38,461 bases of DNA from a virus. Below are positions 14,715 to 23,325 of this stretch, piece after piece; the first letter of the stretch is position 1; each line of letters starts with the position of its first letter. Where the stretch lies: the IMG/VR virus record IMGVR_UViG_3300037083_000012, positions 1 through 38,461 of that record; one strand, 5' to 3'. The notes under the pieces are model-generated. The model was given only the letters and a program-made list of their open reading frames with translations, searched no databases and was not told the DNA's origin. The translations under genes and the position numbers were made by a program.

Positions 14715-17171
14715 ATGACAGCCTGCCTTCCAAATAATGTTAACGGTGCTTTTGCTGATGGTGTAGACGGATTTGTTTACCCACAATTTATTACAGGAAA
14801 CCGTGCACCGACCTCACAAGATATATATAATCCAGGTACAAGAATTTTCAATGCTTCGGTTAGTCCTGGTGTGATCTACGAAACTGTAGGCGCAGGCATT
14901 TGGAACCAAGCAGGAGGAGCACTTGCAACTGCCACAACAGCAGGTAACGTATTCCTAGCAACACTAGCTCAAACAGAATCAGGTGGTGCTCCTAGCGCTG
15001 CTTATGTATCATCTGCAAATGACGTGGCAACAGCTTTAGCAGCCATTGTCGTTGGTGCAGGCGTACCGGCAACCACAGCTCAACAGGGATATGTCTTCCT
15101 AGCTACCAATGCGGAATCAATTGCAGGCAGCCCCCTTACAACCAATTACGCTATCAATCCTGGTACTCTACAATATGCTCTTGCTAATGGAGTCTTCCCT
15201 ATTTCTGCGGGTGCTACGACCATTGTCGGCACAACCAACATAAATGCTTCAGGCGCAGCAGTCACAACTATCGCGACAGGCGGCACGGGTGCTTTAGCTC
15301 TTGGTAATGCGACGGGTAATACGACTTTGACAGGCAGCTTCTCGACGCTTACAGCAGCGGGAACATTCGCAATCGGAACAGCGGCTCAGACAGGTACTAC
15401 AACGATTGTTTCTTCTACCGCTGCAAATAGCGTGCTAATACAAAATGGTATAGCCGCGGGCGCGCAAATCACGAGCATCAATAACGGGGCTAATGCAGCC
15501 AATAGCACTCTAAACCTTATGTCTGGTGCAAATACAGGGGGAACACAAGCCGTTAACATCCTCACCGGCACATCGACAGGTGGAACGCAAACTCTAAATA
15601 TAGCCACAGGATCTTCTCCGGCTGTTGTCAATATTGGTAACTCTGCTGCTGGCGCCATTACTATCACCGTAGGTACGGGCGGTTATTCTATTGTAGGCGG
15701 CGGAAATACAATCGGAATTGGTAACGACGCAGTCGCTGCAAATACTATCGCAATTGGCGGTACAGGCGCAAACGTCATCGGGATCGGAAATACACAGACC
15801 GCAGGATCGATATCTCTTGGCGGTTCGATGACAACCGGTACGATCAGTATTGGAGGCACAATTGAAACAGGCGCCATCAACCTAGGTATTTCTACAGCAG
15901 CTCAAACTATCGGTATTTCTAACGCTGCATCCAATACAGGAACAAGTGTTGTAAACTTACTCAGCGGAGCGACTCCAGGAGCAGCACAGACATTAAATAT
16001 CATGACTGGTGTGTCTAGTGCATCCGTGGCGCAAACAGTCAATATTCAGACTGGTAATGTAGCTACGGGTACTTCTGTATTCAATCTAGGTACAGGATCA
16101 CAGCCTATTGCGATTAACATTGGCGGTACAGGCGCAGGAGTCAAAACCATAGCGATAGGTAACGGTGTATCGGGAAATCAAATCACTATCGGTAATGGAA
16201 CTAATACAACATCTCAAACTATTTCTATTGCAAGTGGAGCGTCTGCGACACAAGCAAGCGCTGTAAATATTCTAGATGGAGCAACTCCCGGAGGAAATCA
16301 AACCCTTGCTGTTATGGCAGGTGTTGCCTCTGCAGGAACGCAGTCAGTGCAGATTCTTGGTGGTGCAAATACTACTGGCAGCCAAAACTTCCAAGTATTT
16401 AATGGTGTGATTGCAGGTGCTACGGATTCAATAGCCTTGTTCAACGGCGCGATTGCATCAGGCACATGCACATTCAACCTATTCAACGGAAATGCGACAG
16501 GCGGAACACTTGTAGCCAACATTTTTGGTTCTGTAGCAGCAACCACATCCGGCACAATAAATCTAGGCACAGGCGCTGCGGCTCATATAGTCAACATCGG
16601 AAGTACGTCAGCAGGCGCTATAGGAATTACTTCAGCAGCTAATATCACCAACACCATCGCCACAGGGCATACATATGCAGTTGTTGGCGGCGGCGGTACA
16701 ATTAATATTGGTATCGATGCCGGCAATACTATAGCGATTGGTAACGGTGCATTTGCCACGACAGTTGCTCTAGGGTCTGCTAATACCACATCAACCACGA
16801 CAATTAGTGGTGGATCTGGAGGTCTTGCGATTGTACCCGCAAGCGGTAAGATATCAGTTACCCCATCTACAGCAACAAGCGCATCAGCTTCTCAAACTAT
16901 TAATAATAGATTTGGAGTGGCGACATTTACGGGATTCACAACAGCATCAGCAGGAACACAAGCCTTCACAATATCGAATACTAACATCTTGACTACATCA
17001 GCCATTAACGTCACAGTAACAAACTTAAATGCCTCTACGAATGGGGCTTTAATGGGTATTACGGGCATTACTCAAGCTGCTGGATCTATTGTTGTGACAT
17101 GCAAAAACAATGGCGGTGGTGCTTTAGGAGCTGGCGACAACGTTCTACTAACATTCTGGATATATTCATAA
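14715..17171 (+). CDS. large repetitive tail fibre / adhesin
   Basis: The 818-aa protein has an N-terminal part with a phage tail-fibre repeat (TTAQQGYVFLATNAESIAGS, then a YAINPGTLQYAL-like end). A central region (about 170-700) follows, made of short Gly/Thr/Ile/Asn repeats such as TIAIGNG, INIG-T and TLNI-TG. These would stack as a beta-solenoid or beta-prism fibre. The C-terminal 90 residues are a compact beta domain (TNLNASTNGALMGI), probably the tip. GGAGATGTT precedes ATG. It is the likely long host-binding fibre. Confidence 0.7.
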   Translation: MTACLPNNVNGAFADGVDGFVYPQFITGNRAPTSQDIYNPGTRIFNASVSPGVIYETVGAGIWNQAGGALATATTAGNVFLATLAQTESGGAPSAAYVSSANDVATALAAIVVGAGVPATTAQQGYVFLATNAESIAGSPLTTNYAINPGTLQYALANGVFPISAGATTIVGTTNINASGAAVTTIATGGTGALALGNATGNTTLTGSFSTLTAAGTFAIGTAAQTGTTTIVSSTAANSVLIQNGIAAGAQITSINNGANAANSTLNLMSGANTGGTQAVNILTGTSTGGTQTLNIATGSSPAVVNIGNSAAGAITITVGTGGYSIVGGGNTIGIGNDAVAANTIAIGGTGANVIGIGNTQTAGSISLGGSMTTGTISIGGTIETGAINLGISTAAQTIGISNAASNTGTSVVNLLSGATPGAAQTLNIMTGVSSASVAQTVNIQTGNVATGTSVFNLGTGSQPIAINIGGTGAGVKTIAIGNGVSGNQITIGNGTNTTSQTISIASGASATQASAVNILDGATPGGNQTLAVMAGVASAGTQSVQILGGANTTGSQNFQVFNGVIAGATDSIALFNGAIASGTCTFNLFNGNATGGTLVANIFGSVAATTSGTINLGTGAAAHIVNIGSTSAGAIGITSAANITNTIATGHTYAVVGGGGTINIGIDAGNTIAIGNGAFATTVALGSANTTSTTTISGGSGGLAIVPASGKISVTPSTATSASASQTINNRFGVATFTGFTTASAGTQAFTISNTNILTTSAINVTVTNLNASTNGALMGITGITQAAGSIVVTCKNNGGGALGAGDNVLLTFWIYS

Positions 17172-17188
17172 ACAAGGACAGATTAAAT

Positions 17189-17434
17189 ATGATGCAGCAA
17201 GTAACAAGGTTCACATCAACAATCGATAACAAGACAAGCCACTGGATTGTCGAAAGTGATACAACGCTCGAGATAGCAGAGAAAATGTGTATGCAGTTCA
17301 TGCAGCAACTTGGGTCTATAAAAGCACAACAAGAAGCGCTCAAAGCTGCACAAACTCCTGTTACTGAAGATAAAGTTCCTGATGGCGAATGCTGCAATAT
17401 AGAAAGCGAGGAGTCATGCGATGTCGAATGCTGA
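17189..17434 (+). CDS. small fibre-cluster protein
   Basis: The 81-aa product has a beta start (QQVTRFTSTIDNKTSHWIVE), a helix with Met/Gln (EKMCMQFMQQLGSIKAQQ) and a Cys-rich end containing CCNIESEESCDVEC. AAGGA lies 10 nt before the first ATG of a pair. It overlaps the next gene by 14 nt. It may be a fibre chaperone or accessory protein; this is inferred from position. Confidence 0.6.
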   Translation: MMQQVTRFTSTIDNKTSHWIVESDTTLEIAEKMCMQFMQQLGSIKAQQEALKAAQTPVTEDKVPDGECCNIESEESCDVEC

Positions 17435-17765
17435 ACAAGAATGGTTCCAGGCAATCACAGCGAGTCAATTTAACACAGGTACATTATCCGGTACATTTCA
17501 GCCAGTTTTTACTTCTGGATTTCCGGATAACTTTAAAATAATGACTGTATATAATGGTTCTGGTGTAGCCGTAGACTACAGTTTTGATGGTGTAAATTTT
17601 CATGGTGTATGGCCTGCAGGTGCGACGCTTATCGTAGACTTACAGGCAAATCACTCTGACAATCCTCCTTATGGATCTGGTACTTTAAACGGTATTGCCG
17701 GTCAAAATTTATGGGTCAGGACAGCCACCAATCCAACGTGGCTTACTGTTGGAGGATTTAGATGA
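17421..17765 (+). CDS. small tail structural protein
   Basis: The 114-aa beta-sandwich-like protein contains GFPDNFKIMTVYNGSGV and VDYSFDGVNFHGVWPAGATL. This resembles small virion proteins that assemble next to fibres. It is coupled to the next fibre gene by an ATGA overlap. Confidence 0.6.
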   Translation: MSNAEQEWFQAITASQFNTGTLSGTFQPVFTSGFPDNFKIMTVYNGSGVAVDYSFDGVNFHGVWPAGATLIVDLQANHSDNPPYGSGTLNGIAGQNLWVRTATNPTWLTVGGFR

Positions 17766-18679
17766 GCCAATTTTTCACAGTTGCCGCGTCATCTTCTGGT
17801 GTAGTGTTTTCGGTAACTGGGTCGAATGGTGTTACCGCTTCTCCAACCGTGGGTAACGTTGTCGTTTCTGGCGTAAACGCAACGACATCAACTGTTGGAG
17901 TAGCTTCTTTTAATTCAGCAGAATTCACAGTGAACGGAGCAGGTCAAGTTTCTTTGGTTGGAGCGTCGGCGCCGGCAATCCAAACTATCAACGGCATTAG
18001 TCCCAATGGATCTGGTAATTTTGGGATTTTAGGCACAGCGAATCAGATAGCAATCACTGCGGGTGTAAATCAAGATACTATCTCATTGATAGGCCCATAT
18101 ACCCCAAGCACTTTTACTACAAACGGCGTTCTATTTGGGAATGGGACATCTGGAATAGGCGTTACAGCAGCAGTAAATAGAGCGGTTTTGACTACAGGTT
18201 CAACAGGAATTCCCGCATTAATAGCATTGACAGATGGTCAATTGATTGTTGGATCAACAGCAGGATCACCAGGCGCAGCCTCTATAACAGCCGGCGCCGG
18301 CATTGCAGTAACACTTGGTAGCAATTCAATCACTATTGCCAATACCGCTGGCGGTTTCAAATGGAATGATCAGACAGCTGATCTCAATCCTATAGTTCCA
18401 GAGAATGGTTATTTCGCAGATAAAGCAGCTTCAAGATTAATTCTGACATTGCCCACAAATGCAGTACAAGGCGATTCATATATGATATCAGGATTTGGTG
18501 CCCAAGGTTGGCAACTAGTCGCTGGAGCAGGACAAGTAATTCATTTAGGGAACCAAGTAACATCCACTAATGGAACTTTAACATCTACTAATCAATGGGA
18601 TGGCGTAGAACTTGTTTGTAGTCCAGTGACAAGCATTTTTGTTGTTATTCATAGCATTGGAAGTATTACTGTGGCTTAA
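17762..18679 (+). CDS. tail fibre protein
   Basis: The 305-aa protein is Gly/Ser/Thr-rich in its first two-thirds, with STVGVASFNSAEFTVNGAG, a fibre-repeat form. It ends in a distinct domain (about 200-305) with GWQLVAGAGQVIHLGN and TNQWDGVELVCSP, the kind of beta tip found on phage receptor-binding fibres. It lies between two other fibre genes. Confidence 0.65.
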   Translation: MSQFFTVAASSSGVVFSVTGSNGVTASPTVGNVVVSGVNATTSTVGVASFNSAEFTVNGAGQVSLVGASAPAIQTINGISPNGSGNFGILGTANQIAITAGVNQDTISLIGPYTPSTFTTNGVLFGNGTSGIGVTAAVNRAVLTTGSTGIPALIALTDGQLIVGSTAGSPGAASITAGAGIAVTLGSNSITIANTAGGFKWNDQTADLNPIVPENGYFADKAASRLILTLPTNAVQGDSYMISGFGAQGWQLVAGAGQVIHLGNQVTSTNGTLTSTNQWDGVELVCSPVTSIFVVIHSIGSITVA

Positions 18680-18697
18680 TAAACACTAGGATAAAAT

Positions 18698-20848
18698 ATG
18701 GCGACTGGCAATGCAATAAATGCGGATACACCTGGGATTGTCGGTTATGACGGCGTGGGTAATTTTACTGGCACATCCGCCGTGCAATATAGCGTTGTAA
18801 TAGGAGGAGCGACATTAAGCACTCTTGTTATGATAGCACCTTCTGCAACTGTTGGAAACCCATTAGTATCTGCTGGAGTATCTTCAAATCCTGTTTACAG
18901 TGCTACACCAACCGTTACGAGCATTACAATTTCTAACGCTCCCGTTTCAGGAACAGATGGAGCAAATAAAACCTACGTTGATTCTGCGATAACAGCCGTT
19001 AACCCTGCTACTAGTGTCGTAGCTGCCTCCACAACAAATCTAAATTCCACATATCTAAATGGTGTTTCAGGAATCGGTGCTACTCTTACCAATGCTGGAT
19101 CTCTAGCAGCATTTACCATAGATGGTCAAACCCCTACAATCGGTCAGAGAGTTTTGATAAAAAATCAAACTTCTACTTTTCAGAACGGTGTTTACACAGT
19201 CTCAACACTAGGTACAGGTGCAATAGCATGGATCTTGACTCGTGCTTTAGATTATGATCAGCCTTCTGATATTAATAATACAGGAGTAATAAATGTATTA
19301 AATGGTACCGTGAATGCTTTGACAGGATGGTTATTAAATTCAACTGTTAATACAGTAGGAACAGATCCGATCACATATGTTCAATATAGCAATGCTCCCA
19401 TTTCAGTTACTCAGTACGATGTATTAGTAGGAGGAGCAGGAAATGCAATCAACAGTGTAGGTCCAGGAAGTGCAGGTCAATATCTGCAATCGGGAGGCAA
19501 TTCTGCTAATCCTGCTTATAGTACTGCTACTTTGCCTGCTACAGCAACAGGAACAGGAAAAGTTTTAATTGCTGACGGTACCAACTGGGTTGCAAGTACT
19601 CCTACATTCCCTAACGCTTCTGCATCATCAGGTAAAATTATTATTTCTGATGGTACTAATTGGATAGCATCTACACCCACGTATCCCAATACAAGCGGAT
19701 CGGCCGGCAAAGTAGTCATTTCTGATGGAACAAACAACGTTTACAGTACTCCTACATTTCCAAATGCCTCAGCTACAACGAGGAAAATCATAGTATCCGA
19801 TGGTACCAACTGGGTTGCATCTACGGAAACTTATGCGACTCCGGGTTCATCCGGTAACGTATTGACATCCAATGGCACTAATTGGACAAGTGCAGCACCA
19901 GCAACAAGTGGCACCGTGACGACTGTTTCTGTAGCATCGGCGAATGGTTTTGCTGGAACAGTGGCTAATGCTACAACAACTCCGGCAATTACACTAACGA
20001 CTACAATAACGGGTGTTTTATCAGGAAATGGCACCGCAATATCAGGAAGCACAGTCACACAGCATGGCGTTCTTTTAGGAGGCGCTTCTAACGCTGTAGG
20101 ATCAACCGCCGTTGGATCTACAGGACAAGTGCTACAGGCTAATACAGGAGCAGATCCCACATACTCTACAGCCACATATCCTTCTTCTTCAGGAGGTACA
20201 GGAAAAATTCTTTATGACAACGGCACTAACTTCGTTGAGTCTACACCTACTTTTCCGGCAAGTGCAAGCGCAACATCACGAAAGATCATTGTATCTGATG
20301 GTACTAATTGGATAGCAAGCACCGAAACATATGCGGTACCAGGTACATCAGGAAACGTTATGACATCTGACGGAACAAACTGGACAAGTGCAGCTGGTGG
20401 TGGAGCTACCATTTATAAGGCCAGTGGTTCTCTTACTAATACTCAAATAAAAGCCTTGGGAACAACTCCTGTAATCGTAATACCAGCGCAAGGAGCTGGA
20501 ACTGTAATCGTTCCAGTTTCAGCAGTCCTAGAATTAATTTATGGTGGATCAAATGCTTTTTCGGCTACGTCTGTACAGTTATACCTAACAACTAGCACGA
20601 CAGGAACATTCAATCTTATAATGGGTTTAGGTATTATGACCTTTATCCAAGCCACAAGCAATTCTATTTCGTGGGGTATTATAGGAGGACCTGCTCAATC
20701 AGGAGTGGGTTCTCCCCCGTGGGTCAGTTCTGCGGCATCGGTCAATATAGGTATGGCAATATGTGCCAGTGGAGCTATTACGGGTAATGCAGCCAACAAT
20801 AATACAATAAATTATTCAATTTATTACTATGTTGCTTCTGCCATATAA
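18698..20848 (+). CDS. large repeat tail fibre
   Basis: The 716-aa protein contains at least seven copies of a fibre repeat built on SDGTNW-AST-TF/Y (about residues 285-400 and 500-565), partly with GSSGNVLTSNGTNWTSA. A C-terminal beta domain follows (about 570-716) containing SLTNTQIKALGTTPV. The N-terminus includes a segment with AFTIDGQTPTIGQRVLIKNQ and TFQNGVYTVS, often seen in phage fibres. It is probably a trimeric receptor-binding fibre. Confidence 0.7.
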   Translation: MATGNAINADTPGIVGYDGVGNFTGTSAVQYSVVIGGATLSTLVMIAPSATVGNPLVSAGVSSNPVYSATPTVTSITISNAPVSGTDGANKTYVDSAITAVNPATSVVAASTTNLNSTYLNGVSGIGATLTNAGSLAAFTIDGQTPTIGQRVLIKNQTSTFQNGVYTVSTLGTGAIAWILTRALDYDQPSDINNTGVINVLNGTVNALTGWLLNSTVNTVGTDPITYVQYSNAPISVTQYDVLVGGAGNAINSVGPGSAGQYLQSGGNSANPAYSTATLPATATGTGKVLIADGTNWVASTPTFPNASASSGKIIISDGTNWIASTPTYPNTSGSAGKVVISDGTNNVYSTPTFPNASATTRKIIVSDGTNWVASTETYATPGSSGNVLTSNGTNWTSAAPATSGTVTTVSVASANGFAGTVANATTTPAITLTTTITGVLSGNGTAISGSTVTQHGVLLGGASNAVGSTAVGSTGQVLQANTGADPTYSTATYPSSSGGTGKILYDNGTNFVESTPTFPASASATSRKIIVSDGTNWIASTETYAVPGTSGNVMTSDGTNWTSAAGGGATIYKASGSLTNTQIKALGTTPVIVIPAQGAGTVIVPVSAVLELIYGGSNAFSATSVQLYLTTSTTGTFNLIMGLGIMTFIQATSNSISWGIIGGPAQSGVGSPPWVSSAASVNIGMAICASGAITGNAANNNTINYSIYYYVASAI

Positions 20849-20870
20849 CAGATGTCTGTAAAAAATAAAG

Positions 20871-20896
20871 AAAAAAGCCCAAGGTGGCCTCGGGCT
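20871..20896 (-). terminator. hairpin with minus-strand T run
   Basis: AGCCC (20876-20880) pairs with GGGCT (20892-20896), with an inner AGG/CCT. On the minus strand the stem is followed by six T's, a good intrinsic terminator. On the plus strand there is no T run. It could end antisense reading from the 22693 operon, or mark the end of the fibre mRNA. Confidence 0.6.
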
Positions 20897-21032
20897 AATA
20901 TGACTCTAAAACTCAAGTAGTTAACTTTGGCAAGAAACAACAAGGAGGATAGAATCACAATCAGAAGATAGATGAAAGAAAGATTTTCAGCAATAAATAT
21001 CCTCTCACTTGAGAGATAAACAGCAGTAAAAT

Positions 21033-21308
21033 ATGTGTAAAGATGACATGTCTAAAAAAGACTGTTGCTGCTGCAACCAAGGACCTCAAGGGGTTCCAGG
21101 ATTGCAAGGAGCTCAGGGAATTCAAGGCGTTCCAGGAGCTCAAGGATCAACTGGTCCTCAGGGCGTTCAAGGCGTAATGGGCCTACAGGGCGTTCCAGGA
21201 GTATGTCAGCCAGGAGATTGTACAGGTGGTGGAGGAGCAGCTTGCGAAAGATACGCAAACGTGATGCAGCCACACGCGAATATTAAAATATATATCAACA
21301 TCATATAG
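21033..21308 (+). CDS. collagen-like repeat protein
   Basis: The 91-aa protein starts [16 protein letters not shown]. It then has about 14 Gly-Xaa-Yaa triplets ([19 protein letters not shown] and on), a CQPGDC segment and a short C-terminal part. Collagen triplets form trimeric rods in phage fibres and surface proteins. The Cys clusters at both ends could lock a trimer. It follows the fibre genes, so a fibre role is likely. No strong ribosome site was seen. Confidence 0.6.
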   Translation: MCKDDMSKKDCCCCNQGPQGVPGLQGAQGIQGVPGAQGSTGPQGVQGVMGLQGVPGVCQPGDCTGGGGAACERYANVMQPHANIKIYINII

Positions 21309-21352
21309 TCTCTCTTCCTTGTTAGGGGGTTACTTGTCAAAAATGATGGGGA

Positions 21353-21379
21353 AAGGGCAAGCCTAAAAGACTTGCCCTT
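21353..21379. terminator. 9-bp hairpin between convergent genes
   Basis: AAGGGCAAG (21353-21361) and CTTGCCCTT (21371-21379) form a perfect stem with a 9-nt loop between the collagen-like gene and the minus gene 21386. The T run after it on plus (ACTTTTC) is short. It probably works in both directions. Confidence 0.6.
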
Positions 21380-21385
21380 ACTTTT

Positions 21386-21565
21386 CTACTCCCAAGTACT
21401 ATGTTGTTTGCAATGCAACCTTCTCTCTAGTATTAGATTTTCAGTCTGTAGACTTACGATCTTTTTGGCCAATATCCCGATGATTATCTCATCGGGATTA
21501 TCGGACATTTCAATCCATTCGGCAGCACTTTCGCGCACTTGTTCGATTATGTGTATGTGGTTCAT
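21386..21565 (-). CDS. small helical phage protein
   Basis: The 59-aa protein contains VRESAAEWIEMSDNPDEIII and LAKKIVSLQTENLILERRL, a helix plus coil arrangement found in many small phage proteins of unknown function. ATG 21565 is taken as start; a TTG at 21577 would add four residues and overlap the upstream gene. It ends the minus early operon. Confidence 0.6.
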   Translation of the reverse strand: MNHIHIIEQVRESAAEWIEMSDNPDEIIIGILAKKIVSLQTENLILERRLHCKQHSTWE

Positions 21566-21566
21566 A

Positions 21567-22538
21567 TTATGACCCAAGCCTTCCGGATTTTCCGTACACC
21601 ATCTCAGCGGTTGGAGTTAATATTCCCTTAGCTCTAGGCTTTTCCTCGAATAGATCCACTTGAATAGTCTCCTCTTCGACGATTTGTGTGGCGCATTCTA
21701 TTTTTTTAGATTGAAAAAGTTCCATATTTTTTATACATGCAGATTTAACTCTCTCGTAAATCTCTAACGGTATTTCTTCAAGAGTAGGCGCATAAAAGTT
21801 ATCCTTAAGCGAGGTCATTACGGATTCTTTATACTCGGGATCGCATTGATCGAGTATGCCAGATAGCTCACTCGCTTGATCTTTAGTAATAGCAACCATC
21901 GTTCCCGTCTCGATATCAATCTGAATATTTTTAGCAGATGGGATTGTTTCAAGCTCTGTTTCATCTACTAAACCAAGGCCGGATATGCTAAGCGTAACCC
22001 TTCTTTTAGCTTTGGTTTCCGCTTTCATGATAGCGTTAGCTTTGGCGTCTCCTTTCAAATGGCCGATAGTGACAGCACCTGTAGATTCGTCAGTACGTCC
22101 AATTCGATCACGCGCTCGCGCCTTAACGATATAAAGGTCATCGACTACCTTACCCTCAATTCCTTCGATTGAGATGCCGTTGAGCTTCCTAAGCTGTTCT
22201 GTGCATTCTTTTTTGGCGTATAGAGTTAGCTTCCCATTTAACAAGATGTAATCAAATGGCCGGGTAAAAGGATTAAGTCCTGCGCTTTCGCAAAACTTGT
22301 GATAATAATGGACTCTTTGACGGGGATTTAGCTTAGATAAATCTCCCTGCATAACGACTTGTTCGATGACCGAGAAGTCTAACTCATCAGTTGTAACTAA
22401 TGCTTGCATATTTCTACCTGTGTTTTTTGATTGATTAAAACCACTGGCAGCAATATGATCATTGCCGCAGCGACTTGGATTTTGATTAACTTGACTTGGC
22501 GGTCTGTTATATGTTTGAGGAGCTGCTCTATTTATCAT
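21567..22538 (-). CDS. putative single-strand annealing recombinase (RecT/Rad52-like)
   Basis: The 323-aa protein has a core (about 50-215) with LNPRQRVHYYHKFCESAGLN, PFDYILLNGKLTLYAKKECT and KAETKAKRRVTLSISGLG. This core recurs in phage proteins usually placed with RecT/Rad52-type annealing factors. The helical C-terminal part ends with a lone basic tail. Such proteins pair single strands in phage recombination. The N-terminal 45 residues are Asn/Gln-rich and disordered. No exonuclease partner was recognised. The family is assigned by pattern, so a search is needed to fix it. Confidence 0.6.
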   Translation of the reverse strand: MINRAAPQTYNRPPSQVNQNPSRCGNDHIAASGFNQSKNTGRNMQALVTTDELDFSVIEQVVMQGDLSKLNPRQRVHYYHKFCESAGLNPFTRPFDYILLNGKLTLYAKKECTEQLRKLNGISIEGIEGKVVDDLYIVKARARDRIGRTDESTGAVTIGHLKGDAKANAIMKAETKAKRRVTLSISGLGLVDETELETIPSAKNIQIDIETGTMVAITKDQASELSGILDQCDPEYKESVMTSLKDNFYAPTLEEIPLEIYERVKSACIKNMELFQSKKIECATQIVEEETIQVDLFEEKPRAKGILTPTAEMVYGKSGRLGS

Positions 22539-22580
22539 TTCGAATCCCTTTGTAATTTTTTTCTTTATTTTTTGCCATCA

Positions 22581-22606
22581 AAATCAGACTCTTACGAGTC
22601 TGATTT
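22581..22606 (-). terminator. 11-bp perfect hairpin holding a stop codon in its loop
   Basis: AAATCAGACTC (22581-22591) and GAGTCTGATTT (22596-22606) flank the 4-nt loop TTAC. The loop contains the TAA of the minus 33-aa gene. On the minus strand four T's follow. It may attenuate transcription into the recombinase gene or protect the mRNA. Confidence 0.6.
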
Positions 22607-22693
22607 ATTAAGTAAGTATTCTAGTCTATCTTCCAGACAATCAAATTCGTGATCATCTTCACATTCATCGTCTACGGGATCATCGATTATCAT
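22592..22693 (-). CDS. 33-aa acidic peptide, first gene of the minus early operon
   Basis: ATG 22693 follows AAAGGAGG, the strongest ribosome site in the region. The peptide reads MIIDDPVDDECEDDHEFDCL, then EDRLEYLLNKSDS. It is very acidic, like a DNA mimic or leader peptide. Its stop lies in the loop of a perfect hairpin before the recombinase gene. No family was recognised. Confidence 0.55.
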   Translation of the reverse strand: MIIDDPVDDECEDDHEFDCLEDRLEYLLNKSDS

Positions 22694-22733
22694 TTTATCC
22701 TCCTTTAGCCTTTACCTCGGCTCCTTGTGATAT

Positions 22734-22762
22734 ATATTATCATTTAGCTAATTTTTAGACAA
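22734..22762 (-). promoter_or_regulatory. minus early promoter with operator palindrome
   Basis: On the minus strand TTGTCT (22762-22757) and TAATAT (22739-22734) are 17 nt apart. The palindrome TTAGCTAA (22744-22751) sits in the spacer, and a half copy, AGCTAAA, lies at 22770-22776. This fits control by the adjacent Cro-like protein. Confidence 0.55.
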
Positions 22763-22797
22763 GACAAAAAGCTAAATATATGTAAAAAAACAATACT

Positions 22798-22824
22798 CTT
22801 GCGTTTAAAATAACAATTTTATAA
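22798..22824 (+). promoter_or_regulatory. weak candidate plus promoter for the Cro-like gene
   Basis: TTGCGT and TATAAC with a short 15-nt spacer lie about 30 bp before the Cro-like ATG. The match is poor and is offered only because a start must exist here for the divergent plus operon. Confidence 0.3.
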
Positions 22825-22853
22825 CATGGGTATGTAGAAAAAATGGAGGCACT

Positions 22854-23051
22854 ATGCAGGTAACAAACCTTAGATCATATTTAGCAGAAAAAAACATGAC
22901 GCTGAAGGAATTCGCTAAAAAATTGGATTACACTTATGTTTACGTGTCACGCGTAGCGAGCGGAAAAGTTAAACCGTCCTCTAGAATGATCCGTGATATT
23001 AATAAATTAACAGACGGCATTATTGATATTAATATAACACCCAAGCAATGA
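22854..23051 (+). CDS. Cro/CI-type helix-turn-helix regulator
   Basis: The 65-aa single-domain protein has a classic XRE helix-turn-helix: LKEFAKKLDYTYVYVSRVAS, then GKVKPSSRMIRDINKLTDG. Size and place, divergent from an early operon with a palindrome between, fit a Cro-like switch repressor. GGAGG precedes ATG. No larger CI with a cleavable domain was found. Confidence 0.8.
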   Translation: MQVTNLRSYLAEKNMTLKEFAKKLDYTYVYVSRVASGKVKPSSRMIRDINKLTDGIIDINITPKQ

Positions 23052-23084
23052 AAAAGGCGCAGGAATCTGGTAAAACCCACGCCT
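23051..23084. other. hairpin after the Cro-like gene
   Basis: AGGCG (23055-23059) pairs with CGCCT (23080-23084), extended by wobble pairs and GG/CC. It begins at the stop codon. Five A's precede it, so it is a terminator only for the minus strand; no minus gene ends here. Confidence 0.5.
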
Positions 23085-23143
23085 AAACCTGAGAGGGTTT
23101 CTGGATATAATTTACATAGTACTAATATATCGATCAACAAAAA

Positions 23144-23171
23144 AGCCTGAGCGCATCGAGACGCCCAGGCT
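23144..23171. other. two-part hairpin
   Basis: AGCCTG (23144-23149) pairs with CAGGCT (23166-23171), and an inner GCG/CGC (23151-23153 with 23162-23164) continues the stem. It is preceded by six A's and followed by TAAAC, like the stems at 20876 and 23055. Confidence 0.6.
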
Positions 23172-23305
23172 AAACAAAGGGAACAGGAATGTTAACGACC
23201 TGATCTACCGCATACGATAGCAGAGTAAATCACATAGGTCAACAAAAATGTGGCGTATAAAGATTGTGAGAGGTATAAAAAATAGCATTATGCTTGAAAA
23301 TGACA

Positions 23306-23325
23306 AGGAGCCTCCCCAGGCTCCT
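23306..23325. other. 8-bp perfect hairpin with CCCC loop
   Basis: AGGAGCCT and AGGCTCCT flank four C's. The left arm contains AGGAG, so on mRNA it could hide a ribosome site, but no gene starts just after it. Confidence 0.6.

Noticed and set aside
14583-14786. Minus frame before the fibre gene
   Set aside because: It overlaps the fibre start and the control region, and has no ribosome site or recognisable pattern.
15386-16798. Several long minus frames under the 14715 fibre gene
   Set aside because: They arise from the repetitive composition of the fibre gene read backwards (Pro/Val/Ile-rich), without ribosome sites.
19516-20412. Minus frames under the 18698 fibre gene
   Set aside because: Same cause: mirror reading of repeated GTNW codons; no starts with good sites.
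14715-20848. CRISPR-like or tandem array in the fibre block
   Set aside because: Repeats are coding, variable and without spacers.
14715-20848. Invertible fibre segment for the serine recombinase
   Set aside because: No pair of inverted 20-30 bp sites was seen flanking fibre tips by eye; a computed search would decide.
21052-21286. Other frames across the collagen-like gene
   Set aside because: The repeated triplet DNA opens all frames; only the Gly-Xaa-Yaa frame makes sense.
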